A program made the translations under genes and the position numbers. From the NCBI GenBank assembly GCA_046329555.1, contig JAXLUK010000002.1, positions 834,629 through 898,628 on the forward strand: DNA of 64,000 nucleotides, read 5' to 3'. The DNA is from UBA1941 sp046329555. Its GTDB lineage: Bacteria > Bacteroidota > Bacteroidia > Chitinophagales > LD1. This document shows, piece after piece, positions 47,235-55,342 of the stretch (positions are counted from its first letter, which is position 1; every line of letters begins with the position of its first letter). The notes below the pieces were generated by a model. The model saw nothing but the letters and a program-made list of their open reading frames with translations, was not told the origin of the DNA and did not search any database.

Positions 47235-48392
47235 ATGAAGCACGGTCTTTTACTTCTTTTTGCGCTGTGGCAACTGCTGCTTGGGGCGCAAATTCAGCCG
47301 GCAGCGCACCGCACCGAACTGTATTTTCCGTTGCTGAAAAATAAGAAGGTGGCGCTGCTGGTGAACCAAACCGCTACCATTGGCCGGGTGCATCTGGTTG
47401 ATTCGCTGCAGCGCGCCGGCATCAACGTGGTGCGCATTTTCGCGCCCGAGCATGGCTTCCGCGGCACGGCCGATGCAGGCGCGCACATTGCCGATGGCAC
47501 CGATAAAAAAACCGGCATCCCTATTGTTTCGTTATACGGAAAAAAACAACAGCCATCAGCCGATGATCTTCGCGGCATCGATATACTGGTTTTTGATATT
47601 CAGGATGTGGGCTGCCGCTTTTACACCTTCCTTTCTACGCTGCATTATGTGCTGCAAGCCTGCGCCGACAACCAGTTGCCGCTCATGGTGCTCGACCGGC
47701 CCAATCCGAATGGCGATTATTTTGACGGTCCGATGTTAGACACAGCCTTCCGCTCGTTTGTGGGCGTGGCGCCGGTGCCGGTAGTACATGGTCTTACGCT
47801 GGCGGAATACGCTACCATGGCGCGGGGTGAGGGATGGATTGCCGGCGCAGCTTCGCTGCAACTCACTACGATCTGCTGCAAAAATTACACCCACCGCAAG
47901 CGCTACTGGCTGCCGGTGCCGCCCTCGCCCAATTTGCGCAATGGCCGGGCGGTGGAATGGTATCCGTCGCTTTGTTTTTTTGAGGGGACGAATGTGAGTG
48001 TGGCCCGCGGCACCGATTTTCCGTTTCAGGCGGTGGGCTCGCCTGTGATGACGGTAGATAGTCCTTTCACCTTCACGCCAACGTCGAAACCCGGCGCCGT
48101 GGATCCGCCGTTTAAAAACAGGAGGTGCTATGGTTTTGATTTGCGTCAGAAAGTAGCTTCAGCGCGGCCGCGACAATTAAATCTGGAGATTCTGTTGCAG
48201 TGTTATGCGGCTTTTGGGAAGAAAGACAGTTTTTTTCTACCCAATCATTTTTTTGACAAACTGGCCGGCACCGATCAATTGCGAAAGCAAGTATTGGCGG
48301 GCGTTTCAGCGCAGGAAATCCGCAATAGCTGGAAAAAAGATTTGGAAAAATATGGGCTGTTGCGCCGGAAGTATTTGTTGTATGTGGAGTAA
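47235..48392 (+). CDS. namZ: Exo-beta-N-acetylmuramidase NamZ-like (DUF1343, GH171)
   Basis: A 385-residue exported protein with a signal peptide ending near LLLGAQ. LLVNQTATIG, IFAPEHGFRGTADAGAHI, TGIPIVSLYG, LVFDIQDVGCRFYTFLSTL, LMVLDRPNPNG, and FFEGTNVSVARGTDFPFQ are family hallmarks. NamZ-type enzymes remove N-acetylmuramic acid from the non-reducing ends of peptidoglycan fragments, consistent with the convergent glucosaminidase gene next door. Full length. The last ~165 bp are repeated twice downstream as part of a tandem duplication; this copy keeps the open frame and differs slightly (QEIRNSWKK rather than RDIRNSWKK). Confidence 0.9.
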   Translation: MKHGLLLLFALWQLLLGAQIQPAAHRTELYFPLLKNKKVALLVNQTATIGRVHLVDSLQRAGINVVRIFAPEHGFRGTADAGAHIADGTDKKTGIPIVSLYGKKQQPSADDLRGIDILVFDIQDVGCRFYTFLSTLHYVLQACADNQLPLMVLDRPNPNGDYFDGPMLDTAFRSFVGVAPVPVVHGLTLAEYATMARGEGWIAGAASLQLTTICCKNYTHRKRYWLPVPPSPNLRNGRAVEWYPSLCFFEGTNVSVARGTDFPFQAVGSPVMTVDSPFTFTPTSKPGAVDPPFKNRRCYGFDLRQKVASARPRQLNLEILLQCYAAFGKKDSFFLPNHFFDKLAGTDQLRKQVLAGVSAQEIRNSWKKDLEKYGLLRRKYLLYVE

Positions 48393-49070
48393 TTGCTCCC
48401 CCTCTACCACTAGCGTCTGGCCAATCTGAATATCGTTAGAGGTAAGGTTGTTGATGCGTTTCAGGCTCGATACCCATGTTGTAGCGCTGGGAAATTGAGC
48501 AACTTCTCTTTTTCTACTCAATCATTTTTTTGACAAACTGGCCGGCACCGATCTATTGCGAAAGCAAGTGGTGGCGGGCGTTTCAGCCCGGGATATCCGC
48601 AATAGCTGGAAAAAAGATTTGGAAAAATACGGGCAGTTGCGCCGCAAGTATTTGTTGTATGCGGAGGAATTACTCCCCTTCTACCACTAGCGTCTGACCA
48701 ATCTGAATATCGTTTGTGGTCAGATTGTTGATGCGCTTCAGGCTATCAATATCCATCTTGTAGCGCTGGGAGATAGAGCAACTTCTCTTTTTCTACCCAA
48801 TCATTTTTTTGACAAACTGGCCGGCACCGATCAATTGCGAAAGCAAGTAGTGGCGGGCGTTTCAGCCCGGGATATCCGCAATAGCTGGAAAAAAGATTTG
48901 GAAAAATACGGGCAGTTGCGCCGCAAATATTTGTTGTATGCGGAGTAATTACTCCCCCTCCACCACCAGGGTCTGACCGATTTGAATATCGTTTGTCGTC
49001 AGATTGTTGATGCGCTTCAAGCTATCTACGTCCATGTTGTAGCGCTGAGAGATAGAAAACAGCGTCTCCT
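48228..49070. repeat. Triplicated 3'-end junction of namZ and the LysM gene
   Basis: Units of about 278 bp each contain the last ~165 bp of namZ followed by the last ~110 bp of the minus-strand LysM gene. GCGAAAGCAAGT marks units at 48281, 48558 and 48837. The first carries the true namZ end and the third joins the true LysM end; middle segments are gene fragments. Duplicate junctions share AGCAACTTCTCTTTTTCTAC. Copies have diverged by a few percent. Confidence 0.9.
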
Positions 49071-50148
49071 CCTCGCCCACGCGATGCGTAGCCGGCGCTT
49101 CGGCCTTGGTATCGGAAGCTTGCGCGCGCACCTTAAAGCGCATCGGCACCTCGCGTGAGCCGCGCAGCACCACCACTTCTCCCGGAAGCGGCTCGCAATT
49201 CATGGTGATATTATTGCGCTTGCACAGCTCCGACAGCTTGATGCCAAATTTCTGAGAAACCGCATGCATGGTTTCGCCCTCGGCCACTTCGTACTGGTAA
49301 GAAGGACATTCCGTTTTTTTCTCTTCAACGTACACCGGCAGATTAGGCGTAAACGGCATACCCGGTTTCAAATCGTTGTAGGCAAACAACTGATCTAAAG
49401 AAATTTTGTAGCGCGAAGCGATATCCTGCGCCTTCATGCCTTCTTTGTACACCACCGCTTTCAGTCCGTTCACGCGGCGTTCCACCATCGGCATATCGGG
49501 CGTCCATTGCGGCGACGATTGAATCAGCTCGTCTATGGTCACTACTTTAGCCGGCGTGATGTTGACGCGCGAGGGCGCAACCGGTTTTGCTGAGGCGGGG
49601 GCTTGCGCCACAGCCGGAGCGGCTGGTTGTTCGGGCAGGTTGTACAGTTTATCGAGATTGCTGAGTTGGTAATCTTCAATCAGCTTGATGATAATTTCCG
49701 GGTATTTGGGGTTGGTAGCATAGCCCGCGGCTTTTAGTCCGCGCGCCCAGCCCCGGTAGTCGGTAATATTCAGCGTAAACAGTTTGGCGTAATGTTTACG
49801 TGTTTTTAGGAAATCGGAATGGTCGGCAAACGATTCTTCGGCGCTTTTATACACGCGAAAACATTCTTGCGGCGCATCATCGTCGTGATGATAGCGGTCG
49901 CCGCTCCATTCGTTATGGCATTTGATACCGAAGTGATTATTGGCATTAGTGGCCAGGGGCGATTTACCAAAGGCCGATTCGTGCAGGCCCTGAGCCAGAG
50001 TGATACTGGCCGGCACGCCCGAGCGGTTCATTTCGGTAATGGCCACATCGCGGTATTTCTCGATATAGGCCCAGCCCTCGGGCATGGTTTGCGCCCGGCC
50101 GATGAGACATGTTAAGAGCAACAGCGATCCGATCATTGTTTTCATCAC
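48949..50148 (-). CDS. Secreted glucosaminidase with three LysM domains
   Basis: A 399-residue peptidoglycan hydrolase. Signal peptide (MMKTMIGSLLLLTCLIGRAQ), an N-acetylglucosaminidase/GH73 domain (about 20-170: ASITLAQGLHESAFGKSPLA, with the catalytic Glu in LHESAFG, NNHFGIKCHNEWSGD, AGYATNPKYPEIIIKLI), an Ala/Pro linker, then LysM modules at about 230-275 (KAQDIASRYKISLDQLFAYN), 285-330 (GETMHAVSQKFGIKLSELCK) and 352-399 (EETLFSISQRYNMDVDSLKR). The product should cut glycan strands in the periplasm or outside. Convergent with namZ. ATG at 50148 or 50145. The last LysM end is duplicated downstream. Confidence 0.92.
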   Translation of the reverse strand: MMKTMIGSLLLLTCLIGRAQTMPEGWAYIEKYRDVAITEMNRSGVPASITLAQGLHESAFGKSPLATNANNHFGIKCHNEWSGDRYHHDDDAPQECFRVYKSAEESFADHSDFLKTRKHYAKLFTLNITDYRGWARGLKAAGYATNPKYPEIIIKLIEDYQLSNLDKLYNLPEQPAAPAVAQAPASAKPVAPSRVNITPAKVVTIDELIQSSPQWTPDMPMVERRVNGLKAVVYKEGMKAQDIASRYKISLDQLFAYNDLKPGMPFTPNLPVYVEEKKTECPSYQYEVAEGETMHAVSQKFGIKLSELCKRNNITMNCEPLPGEVVVLRGSREVPMRFKVRAQASDTKAEAPATHRVGEEETLFSISQRYNMDVDSLKRINNLTTNDIQIGQTLVVEGE

Positions 50149-50199
50149 GATAGACTTTTTGCCGAGTCTAAAGTACTTTGGGTTTTATCGATTAGAACG

Positions 50200-50385
50200 G
50201 CGAAAATCCACCGCAAATTGTTATACGTACAAAAAGCGCTACAGGTTCGCGAAAGTAAAAGAAATGCTGAAGCGCCGAAGGCCGGCGGGAAAGCAGTTAG
50301 GATAAATTTGGGCGCACCGCTCGCCCCGCGTTTTAGGCAAAGGGCGGAGGGCTCGCGGCCGGTTGCTCCGTTGCAATCTTTTTTG
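50200..50385. other. Gene-free, GC-rich spacer
   Basis: Region upstream of the LysM gene; contains CGCTCGCCCCGCG and GCGGAGGGCTCGCGG words but no coding sequence. Promoter TACTTTAG lies near 50168-50175 on the minus strand. Confidence 0.35.
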
Positions 50386-50500
50386 CAGCAGCAGGGGCAG
50401 ACTTACGATATTTCCAGCACCATTAACCCCAAAATAACCACTGTCCCAATATCGTAAGTCTAAGCCCCTCGGCTGCTGCTACAAAAAAGGATTTTCACTT
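50386..50500. repeat. Long imperfect hairpin with the ACTTACGATATT stem, third copy
   Basis: GACTTACGATATT (50400-50412) and AATATCGTAAGTC (50448-50460) form a perfect 13-bp inner stem, extended by imperfect GCAGCAGCAGGGGC and GCCCCTCGGCTGCTGC arms and flanked by T-run and A-run. It is 110 bp, resembling a small MITE or strong terminator. Only the stem core is shared with the copies at 5.0 and 46.2 kb. Confidence 0.65.
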
Positions 50501-50632
50501 CGCCACCTTGCGCGGAGGGGAAGGGGCGTTTGGAATTATTAGCAACCGCTAAACGTCTAAAATGACCAAGGCGGAATGGGTTTGTGTATATTTGGGAGGT
50601 GGCCATAATCCGTCCTTAAACTGTTTTACATA

Positions 50633-51253
50633 ATGCCATCAAAACAAGATTTTCTAAAACACCTTGTTCAGCAAAAATTCCCACGGGGAAATCACGGAAA
50701 GGTTTCGTTTCAAGATCTGCATCATTCCGTTCTGCTGGATGAAGCCAGGGATATATACAAAAAACTTGGAGGCCAATTAACGGAGGTTCCTATCCGATAT
50801 GGCCCATGGGATATCGCAACAAGGGATTTCATTATTGAACTCGACGAGGAAAGGCATTTTAACAGATATCGTTTACTAACACTGCAATCCAAATTGTACG
50901 ATAACAATCCTTCCTTTTCTGTAAAAGATTATCGGTCATGGTGTGCTGATCGAGAACCTGAGTGTTTAAAATCGGCCAGCTTTGGCGGATATTGGAAAAA
51001 TAACGCTTCAGAGAAAATGTTTTTACCAGGCGAGCCGAATGGGTCGTTAAAAAACAATGGAAGTTCCCGGTGGAGGCAGCGGGCGTATTATGATTTTCTA
51101 AAAGATTTAAGCGCCAAAATCACCGATATTCCCGTGATACGAATTTCTACTTATGAATGTTTTGGTGGCTTTACCGTGAACCATATTCTGAAACAAAAAG
51201 ATAACGTTTTGGCCTTAAAACTTGTAGAAGAAAAAATAAAGCGATACGGTTAA
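50633..51253 (+). CDS. Hypothetical protein, possible small nuclease of the type I R-M locus
   Basis: A 206-residue soluble protein. PWDIATRDFIIELDEERHFN then RYRLLTLQSKLY and a late DIPVIRISTYE strand give a pattern similar to Vsr/DUF559-like PD-(D/E)xK folds (Asp, then ELDEE, then a buried strand). GGYWKN and SRWRQRAYYDFLKDL are also conserved-looking. It may correspond to a DUF7255-type family, but this is a guess. It lies 82 bp upstream of hsdM on the same strand. Confidence 0.55.
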   Translation: MPSKQDFLKHLVQQKFPRGNHGKVSFQDLHHSVLLDEARDIYKKLGGQLTEVPIRYGPWDIATRDFIIELDEERHFNRYRLLTLQSKLYDNNPSFSVKDYRSWCADREPECLKSASFGGYWKNNASEKMFLPGEPNGSLKNNGSSRWRQRAYYDFLKDLSAKITDIPVIRISTYECFGGFTVNHILKQKDNVLALKLVEEKIKRYG

Positions 51254-51335
51254 CTAGCGTCTTTTATCTCCCCATCACTACCGGTTCAACGCCAAGAATG
51301 ATAAATTTACCGATTCACGAAAACAGCAATGCATC

Positions 51336-52790
51336 ATGTTCGAGCAAACGTTTAAAAATATTGATGATATTCTTCACAAAGATGCCGGATGCGGCAGCGA
51401 ACTGGATTATGTAGAGCAAACCTCCTGGATTTTATTCCTCAAATATCTCGACGATCTGGAAAAAGATCGCGCTATAGCCGCCGAACTAACCGGCAAAACC
51501 TATACGCCTATCATTGAAAAAGCGTATCAGTGGACAACCTGGGCCGCTCCCAGGGGCAAGGACGGAAAACTAGACCACCACAACGCCTTGACGGGTGATG
51601 ACCTTACCGACTATGTGAACGGCAAACTTTTTAACTACCTCAAACAGTTTAAGCAAAGCGCCGAAAGCGCCGACACCATTGAATACAAAATCGGCGAAAT
51701 TTTCAGCGAGCTGAAAAACCGCATTCAAAGCGGTTACAACCTCCGGGAAGTCATCAACCTCATCGACCAATTGCGTTTCCGCACGCATGCCGAGAAACAT
51801 GAAATGAGCCACCTGTATGAAGACAAAATCAAAAACATGGGCAATGCCGGACGAAACGGCGGCGAATACTATACGCCTCGTCCGCTCATCACCACTATTG
51901 TAAAAGTTGTTGCCCCAAAAATTGGCGATAAAATTTATGATGGTGCGTGCGGTTCTGCGGGCTTCTTGTGCGAAGCATTTAATTATTTAAAATCACAGAA
52001 ATCGCTTTCCGCCAGGGAAACCGAAATCCTGCAAAAGAAGACGTTCTACGGCAAGGAAAAAAAATCACTGGCGTACATCCTGGGGGTGATGAATATGATT
52101 TTACACGGTGTAGAAGCGCCCAACATCATACACACCAACACACTTGCCGAAAACCTTTCCGATATTCAGGAAAAAGACCGTTTTCATGTGGTGCTCGCCA
52201 ATCCGCCATTTGGTGGCAAGGAGCGCGCTGAAGTGCAACAAAATTTCCCTATAAAAACGGGCGAAACCGCTTCGCTCTTTTTGCAGCACTTCATTAAAAT
52301 TATGAAAGCAGGTGGCAAGGCGGGAGTGGTGATTAAAAACACCTTCTTGAGCAATACCGATAACGCCACCGTGGCTCTACGCAAAACCCTGTTGGAAAGC
52401 TGCAACCTGCATACGGTGTTAGATTTGCCCGGAGGTACATTTACCGGTGCCGGCGTAAAAACCGTGGTACTGTTTTTTGAAAAAGGAAAGCCTACGCAAA
52501 ATGTTTGGTATTACCAGTTGAATCTTAACCGCAACCTGGGCAAGACCAATCCACTCAATGAAAATGATTTGGCAGAATTTGTGGAACTGCAAAAAACCTT
52601 TGCCGATAGCGAAAACTCCTGGACGGTTAAGGTAAGAGACATTGACCAAAACACTTTTGATTTAAGCGTAAAAAACCCGAATAAAAAAGAAGAGGTGACA
52701 CTACGCCAACCGCAAGAAATTTTGGAAGAAATGAAGGCGTTGGATGAAGAAAGCGCGGAAATTCTTAACTCAATTTTGGAATTGATATGA
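51336..52790 (+). CDS. hsdM: Type I restriction-modification methylase subunit HsdM
   Basis: A 484-residue N6-adenine methyltransferase. The N-terminal HsdM_N helical domain (ILHKDAGCGSELDYVEQTSW) is followed by GEYYTPRPLI, the AdoMet motif IYDGACGSAGFLCEAF (about 200-215) and the catalytic motif LANPPFGGKE (NPPF at 289-292). A coiled C-terminus ends near residue 484. With HsdS it makes the M2S methylase that marks host DNA. The stop overlaps the ATG of hsdS by 4 bp. Full family length. Confidence 0.96.
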   Translation: MFEQTFKNIDDILHKDAGCGSELDYVEQTSWILFLKYLDDLEKDRAIAAELTGKTYTPIIEKAYQWTTWAAPRGKDGKLDHHNALTGDDLTDYVNGKLFNYLKQFKQSAESADTIEYKIGEIFSELKNRIQSGYNLREVINLIDQLRFRTHAEKHEMSHLYEDKIKNMGNAGRNGGEYYTPRPLITTIVKVVAPKIGDKIYDGACGSAGFLCEAFNYLKSQKSLSARETEILQKKTFYGKEKKSLAYILGVMNMILHGVEAPNIIHTNTLAENLSDIQEKDRFHVVLANPPFGGKERAEVQQNFPIKTGETASLFLQHFIKIMKAGGKAGVVIKNTFLSNTDNATVALRKTLLESCNLHTVLDLPGGTFTGAGVKTVVLFFEKGKPTQNVWYYQLNLNRNLGKTNPLNENDLAEFVELQKTFADSENSWTVKVRDIDQNTFDLSVKNPNKKEEVTLRQPQEILEEMKALDEESAEILNSILELI

Positions 52791-54010
52791 CGTGGATAAA
52801 AAAGAAATTGGGTGATGTCTTGACTATTGAAAGGGGTGGCTCTCCACGTCCTATTGACAAGTATTTAACCAATTCCCCTGAGGGACTCAATTGGATAAAA
52901 ATTTCAGACGCTACAGCTTCTGATAAGTACATTTTTGAAACAAAGGAAAAGATAACCACAGAAGGACTGCATAAAACAAGAATGGTAAGAGAAGGTGATT
53001 TTATTTTATCAAATTCAATGAGTTTTGGCAGGCCATATATAATGAAAACATCCGGTTGCATTCACGATGGTTGGTTAGTGTTAAAAGAGAATGGTCAAAA
53101 GATATTCGACACGGAGTTTTTATACTACTTGCTTTCTTCTCCGTATGTTTTTAAGCAATTCGATTATTTGGCAGCTGGTTCAACAGTGAGAAATTTGAAT
53201 ATTGCGTTGGTTAGTTCCGTAGAAGTTCCAACTCCCCCACTCCCCGAACAAAAACGTATCGTTTCCATATTAGATGAAGCCTTTGCCGCCATAGCCAAGG
53301 CAAAAGCCAATGCCGAACAAAACCTCAAAAACGCCAAAGAATTGTTTGAAAGCTATTTGCAGGGGGTGTTTGAGAACAAGGGTGATGGTTGGGACGAGAG
53401 GAAAGTAACTGAAATTGGAAATGCTCAAACAGGCACAACACCGAAAACAGCCGAAAGAGAAAATTATGGTGATTTCATTCCATTTATAAAACCAGCAGAT
53501 GTTGATTATTTAGGCCTTGGAGATATTCGCTATGACAATGAAGGATTGAGCGAAATTGGATTGAAAAAGGGTAGAAAAATTGAAAGTGGCTCAATACTTA
53601 TGGTTTGTATAGGTGCAACTATCGGTAAAGTTGGATTTGCAGAACGAGAAGTTTCTTGTAATCAACAAATAAACTCCTTGACGGTAAAGAAAGAATTTGA
53701 GCCGAAATTCATTTACTATGCAATGACCTCAAAAGCGTTTCAAGAAAAAGTATTATTGGAAGGAAAAGGAGCACAGGCAACTTTGCCAATTATCAATAAA
53801 TCGAAATGGGAAAATCTGACAATCTCTTTTCCAAAATCTAAAACCGAACAACAAACCATCGTCCGGCAATTAGATGCCCTGCGCGCCGAAACGCAAAAGT
53901 TGGAAGCGGTGTATCAAAAGAAAATAGATGATTTGGAAGAGCTGAAAAAATCCATTTTGCAAAAGGCGTTTGCCGGGGAATTAAAAACGGAAAAAGCAAT
54001 AAGCGTATGA
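52787..54010 (+). CDS. hsdS: Type I restriction-modification specificity subunit HsdS
   Basis: A 407-residue subunit with two target-recognition domains (about 5-155 and 200-350), each followed by a conserved coiled coil: LPEQKRIVSILDEAFAAIAK with AEQNLKNAKELF, and EQQTIVRQLDALRAETQKLE with LEELKKSILQKAFAGEL. The two halves set the two parts of a bipartite target. Start ATG overlaps the hsdM stop (ATGA). Both TRDs look complete. The stop again reads in an ATGA context, but the following frame is repeat DNA, not hsdR. Confidence 0.95.
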   Translation: MTWIKKKLGDVLTIERGGSPRPIDKYLTNSPEGLNWIKISDATASDKYIFETKEKITTEGLHKTRMVREGDFILSNSMSFGRPYIMKTSGCIHDGWLVLKENGQKIFDTEFLYYLLSSPYVFKQFDYLAAGSTVRNLNIALVSSVEVPTPPLPEQKRIVSILDEAFAAIAKAKANAEQNLKNAKELFESYLQGVFENKGDGWDERKVTEIGNAQTGTTPKTAERENYGDFIPFIKPADVDYLGLGDIRYDNEGLSEIGLKKGRKIESGSILMVCIGATIGKVGFAEREVSCNQQINSLTVKKEFEPKFIYYAMTSKAFQEKVLLEGKGAQATLPIINKSKWENLTISFPKSKTEQQTIVRQLDALRAETQKLEAVYQKKIDDLEELKKSILQKAFAGELKTEKAISV

Positions 54011-54059
54011 AAGCTTACTACCGCATCATGTTAGGCGCAAAGAGCGCCCACGCCAAAGC

Positions 54060-54650
54060 GTGCTGGGGCGCATGGCGCGGCCAACGCATAGGGCTACGGC
54101 CTGAGTTAAGCCATGCCACCCTTTCAGGGCTTCCATCATACAGCCCCGAAGGGGCGAAATATGCCAGCGATAGACGCCGCCCGTCGAAAACAAGCCCCGA
54201 AGGGGCGACATCTGTTAGCGATAGACGCCGCCCGTCGCAAACAAGCCCCGGAGGGGCGACATCTGTTAGCGATAGACGCCTCCTGTCGCAAACAAGCCCC
54301 GAAGGGGCGGCATCTGTTAGCGATAGACGCCTCCCGTCGAAAACAAGCCCCGAAGGGGCGACATCTGTTAGCGATAGACGCCTCCCGTCGCAAACAAGCC
54401 CCGAAGGGGCGACATCTGCTAGCGTTAAGCAGCTCTCTTCCCCTTGTTATATGCAAGCCTTTCTATTTCGCCCTTTCAGGGCTTACATCGCCCGGCGCGG
54501 CCAATGCACAGGGCTACGCCCTGAGTTAAGCGATGTCGCCCTTTCAGGGCTTCCATCATACAGCCCCGAAGGGGCGACATCTGTTAGCGATAGACGCCGC
54601 CCGTCGCAAACAAGCCCCGAAGGGGCGACATATATCACCGAAGGGGCGTA
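54060..54650. repeat. REP arrays left of the second RAYT gene
   Basis: A lead block (AGGGCTACGGCCTGAGTTAAG, CCTTTCAGGGCTTCCATCAT) is followed by exactly 51-bp units starting AGCCCCGAAGGGGCG at 54142, 54193, 54244, 54295, 54346 and 54397. A second lead block (from about 54470) is followed by units at 54562 and 54613. Each unit also has CATCTGTTAGCGATAGACGCC. Units are alike throughout, without variable spacers, so this is not CRISPR. Open frames here are artefacts. Confidence 0.9.
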
Positions 54651-54661
54651 ATACTAAACCT

Positions 54662-55114
54662 ATGGGACAATCACTCGTAAAAAACTATGTACATCTCGTA
54701 TTCAGCACCAAGCACCGGGAGCCGCGGATATACCCGCCCGTAGAAGCAGAATTACACGCATATCTGGGCGGCATCTGTAATAAGCTCGAATGCACCGTCA
54801 TTAAAGTTGGCGGCTACACCGACCATATTCATATCCTATGCATGCTATCCAAAAAGATCGCCCTGATGAAATTGATGGAAGAGCTAAAATCACACTCCTC
54901 GAAATGGATTAAAACCAAGGGAAAAGCCTACGAAAACTTTTATTGGCAGGATGGCTACGGTGCGTTCTCGGTTAATCCTGCCGATGTAGATCGGGTGATT
55001 ACCTACATCGCCAATCAACACGAACATCACACCAGGAAAACGTTTCAAACAGAGTATCGTGCTTTTCTTAAAAAGTATAACGTTGCATATGACGAGAAGT
55101 ATGTTTGGGATTAG
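54662..55114 (+). CDS. REP-associated tyrosine transposase (RAYT, Y1)
   Basis: A 150-residue HUH enzyme. The HUH pair is H55/H57 in GGYTDHIHILCML and the catalytic tyrosine is probably Y115 in DRVITYIANQHEHH; YENFYWQDGYGAFSVNP is the usual family core. Start MGQSLVKNYVHLVF is family-like; the longer open frame upstream is REP DNA. It lies between two REP blocks containing AGCCCCGAAGGGGCG and GCCCTTTCAGGGC hairpins, the expected substrates. The whole unit sits between hsdS and hsdR. Confidence 0.92.
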   Translation: MGQSLVKNYVHLVFSTKHREPRIYPPVEAELHAYLGGICNKLECTVIKVGGYTDHIHILCMLSKKIALMKLMEELKSHSSKWIKTKGKAYENFYWQDGYGAFSVNPADVDRVITYIANQHEHHTRKTFQTEYRAFLKKYNVAYDEKYVWD

Positions 55115-55139
55115 CCGATTTTTTATGAATAGGATAGCC

Positions 55140-55325
55140 GTCATATTTCGCCCTTTCAGGGCTTACTTTGCACAGCGCGGCCGATGTACAGGGCTGCGCC
55201 CTGAGTTAAGCGATGTCGCCCTTTCAGGGCTTCCATCATACAGCCCCGAAGGGGCGATAGTTGCTATCGATAAGGGCCGCCTATCGCAAACAAGCCCCGA
55301 AAGGGTGGAGGTATCGCTGTCCGGA
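55140..55325. repeat. REP block right of the RAYT gene
   Basis: Third copy of the lead block (CAGGGCTGCGCCCTGAGTTAAG, CCTTTCAGGGCTTCCATCAT), then AGCCCCGAAGGGGCG units, the last degenerate (AGCCCCGAAAGGGTG). It ends about 20 bp before hsdR and probably replaces hsdR's original upstream region. Confidence 0.85.
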
Positions 55326-55342
55326 GGTAAAAAAGAAAACTT

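Noticed and set aside
54142..54440. CRISPR-like array of short regular repeats
   Set aside because: The 51-bp period is conserved throughout each unit; there are no variable spacers and no cas genes. It is a REP array next to a RAYT.
54007..54651. Apparent 214-residue plus-strand gene overlapping the hsdS stop by 4 bp
   Set aside because: Its translation is a low-complexity repeat of the REP units (SPEGATSVSDRR) and all frames stay open across them.
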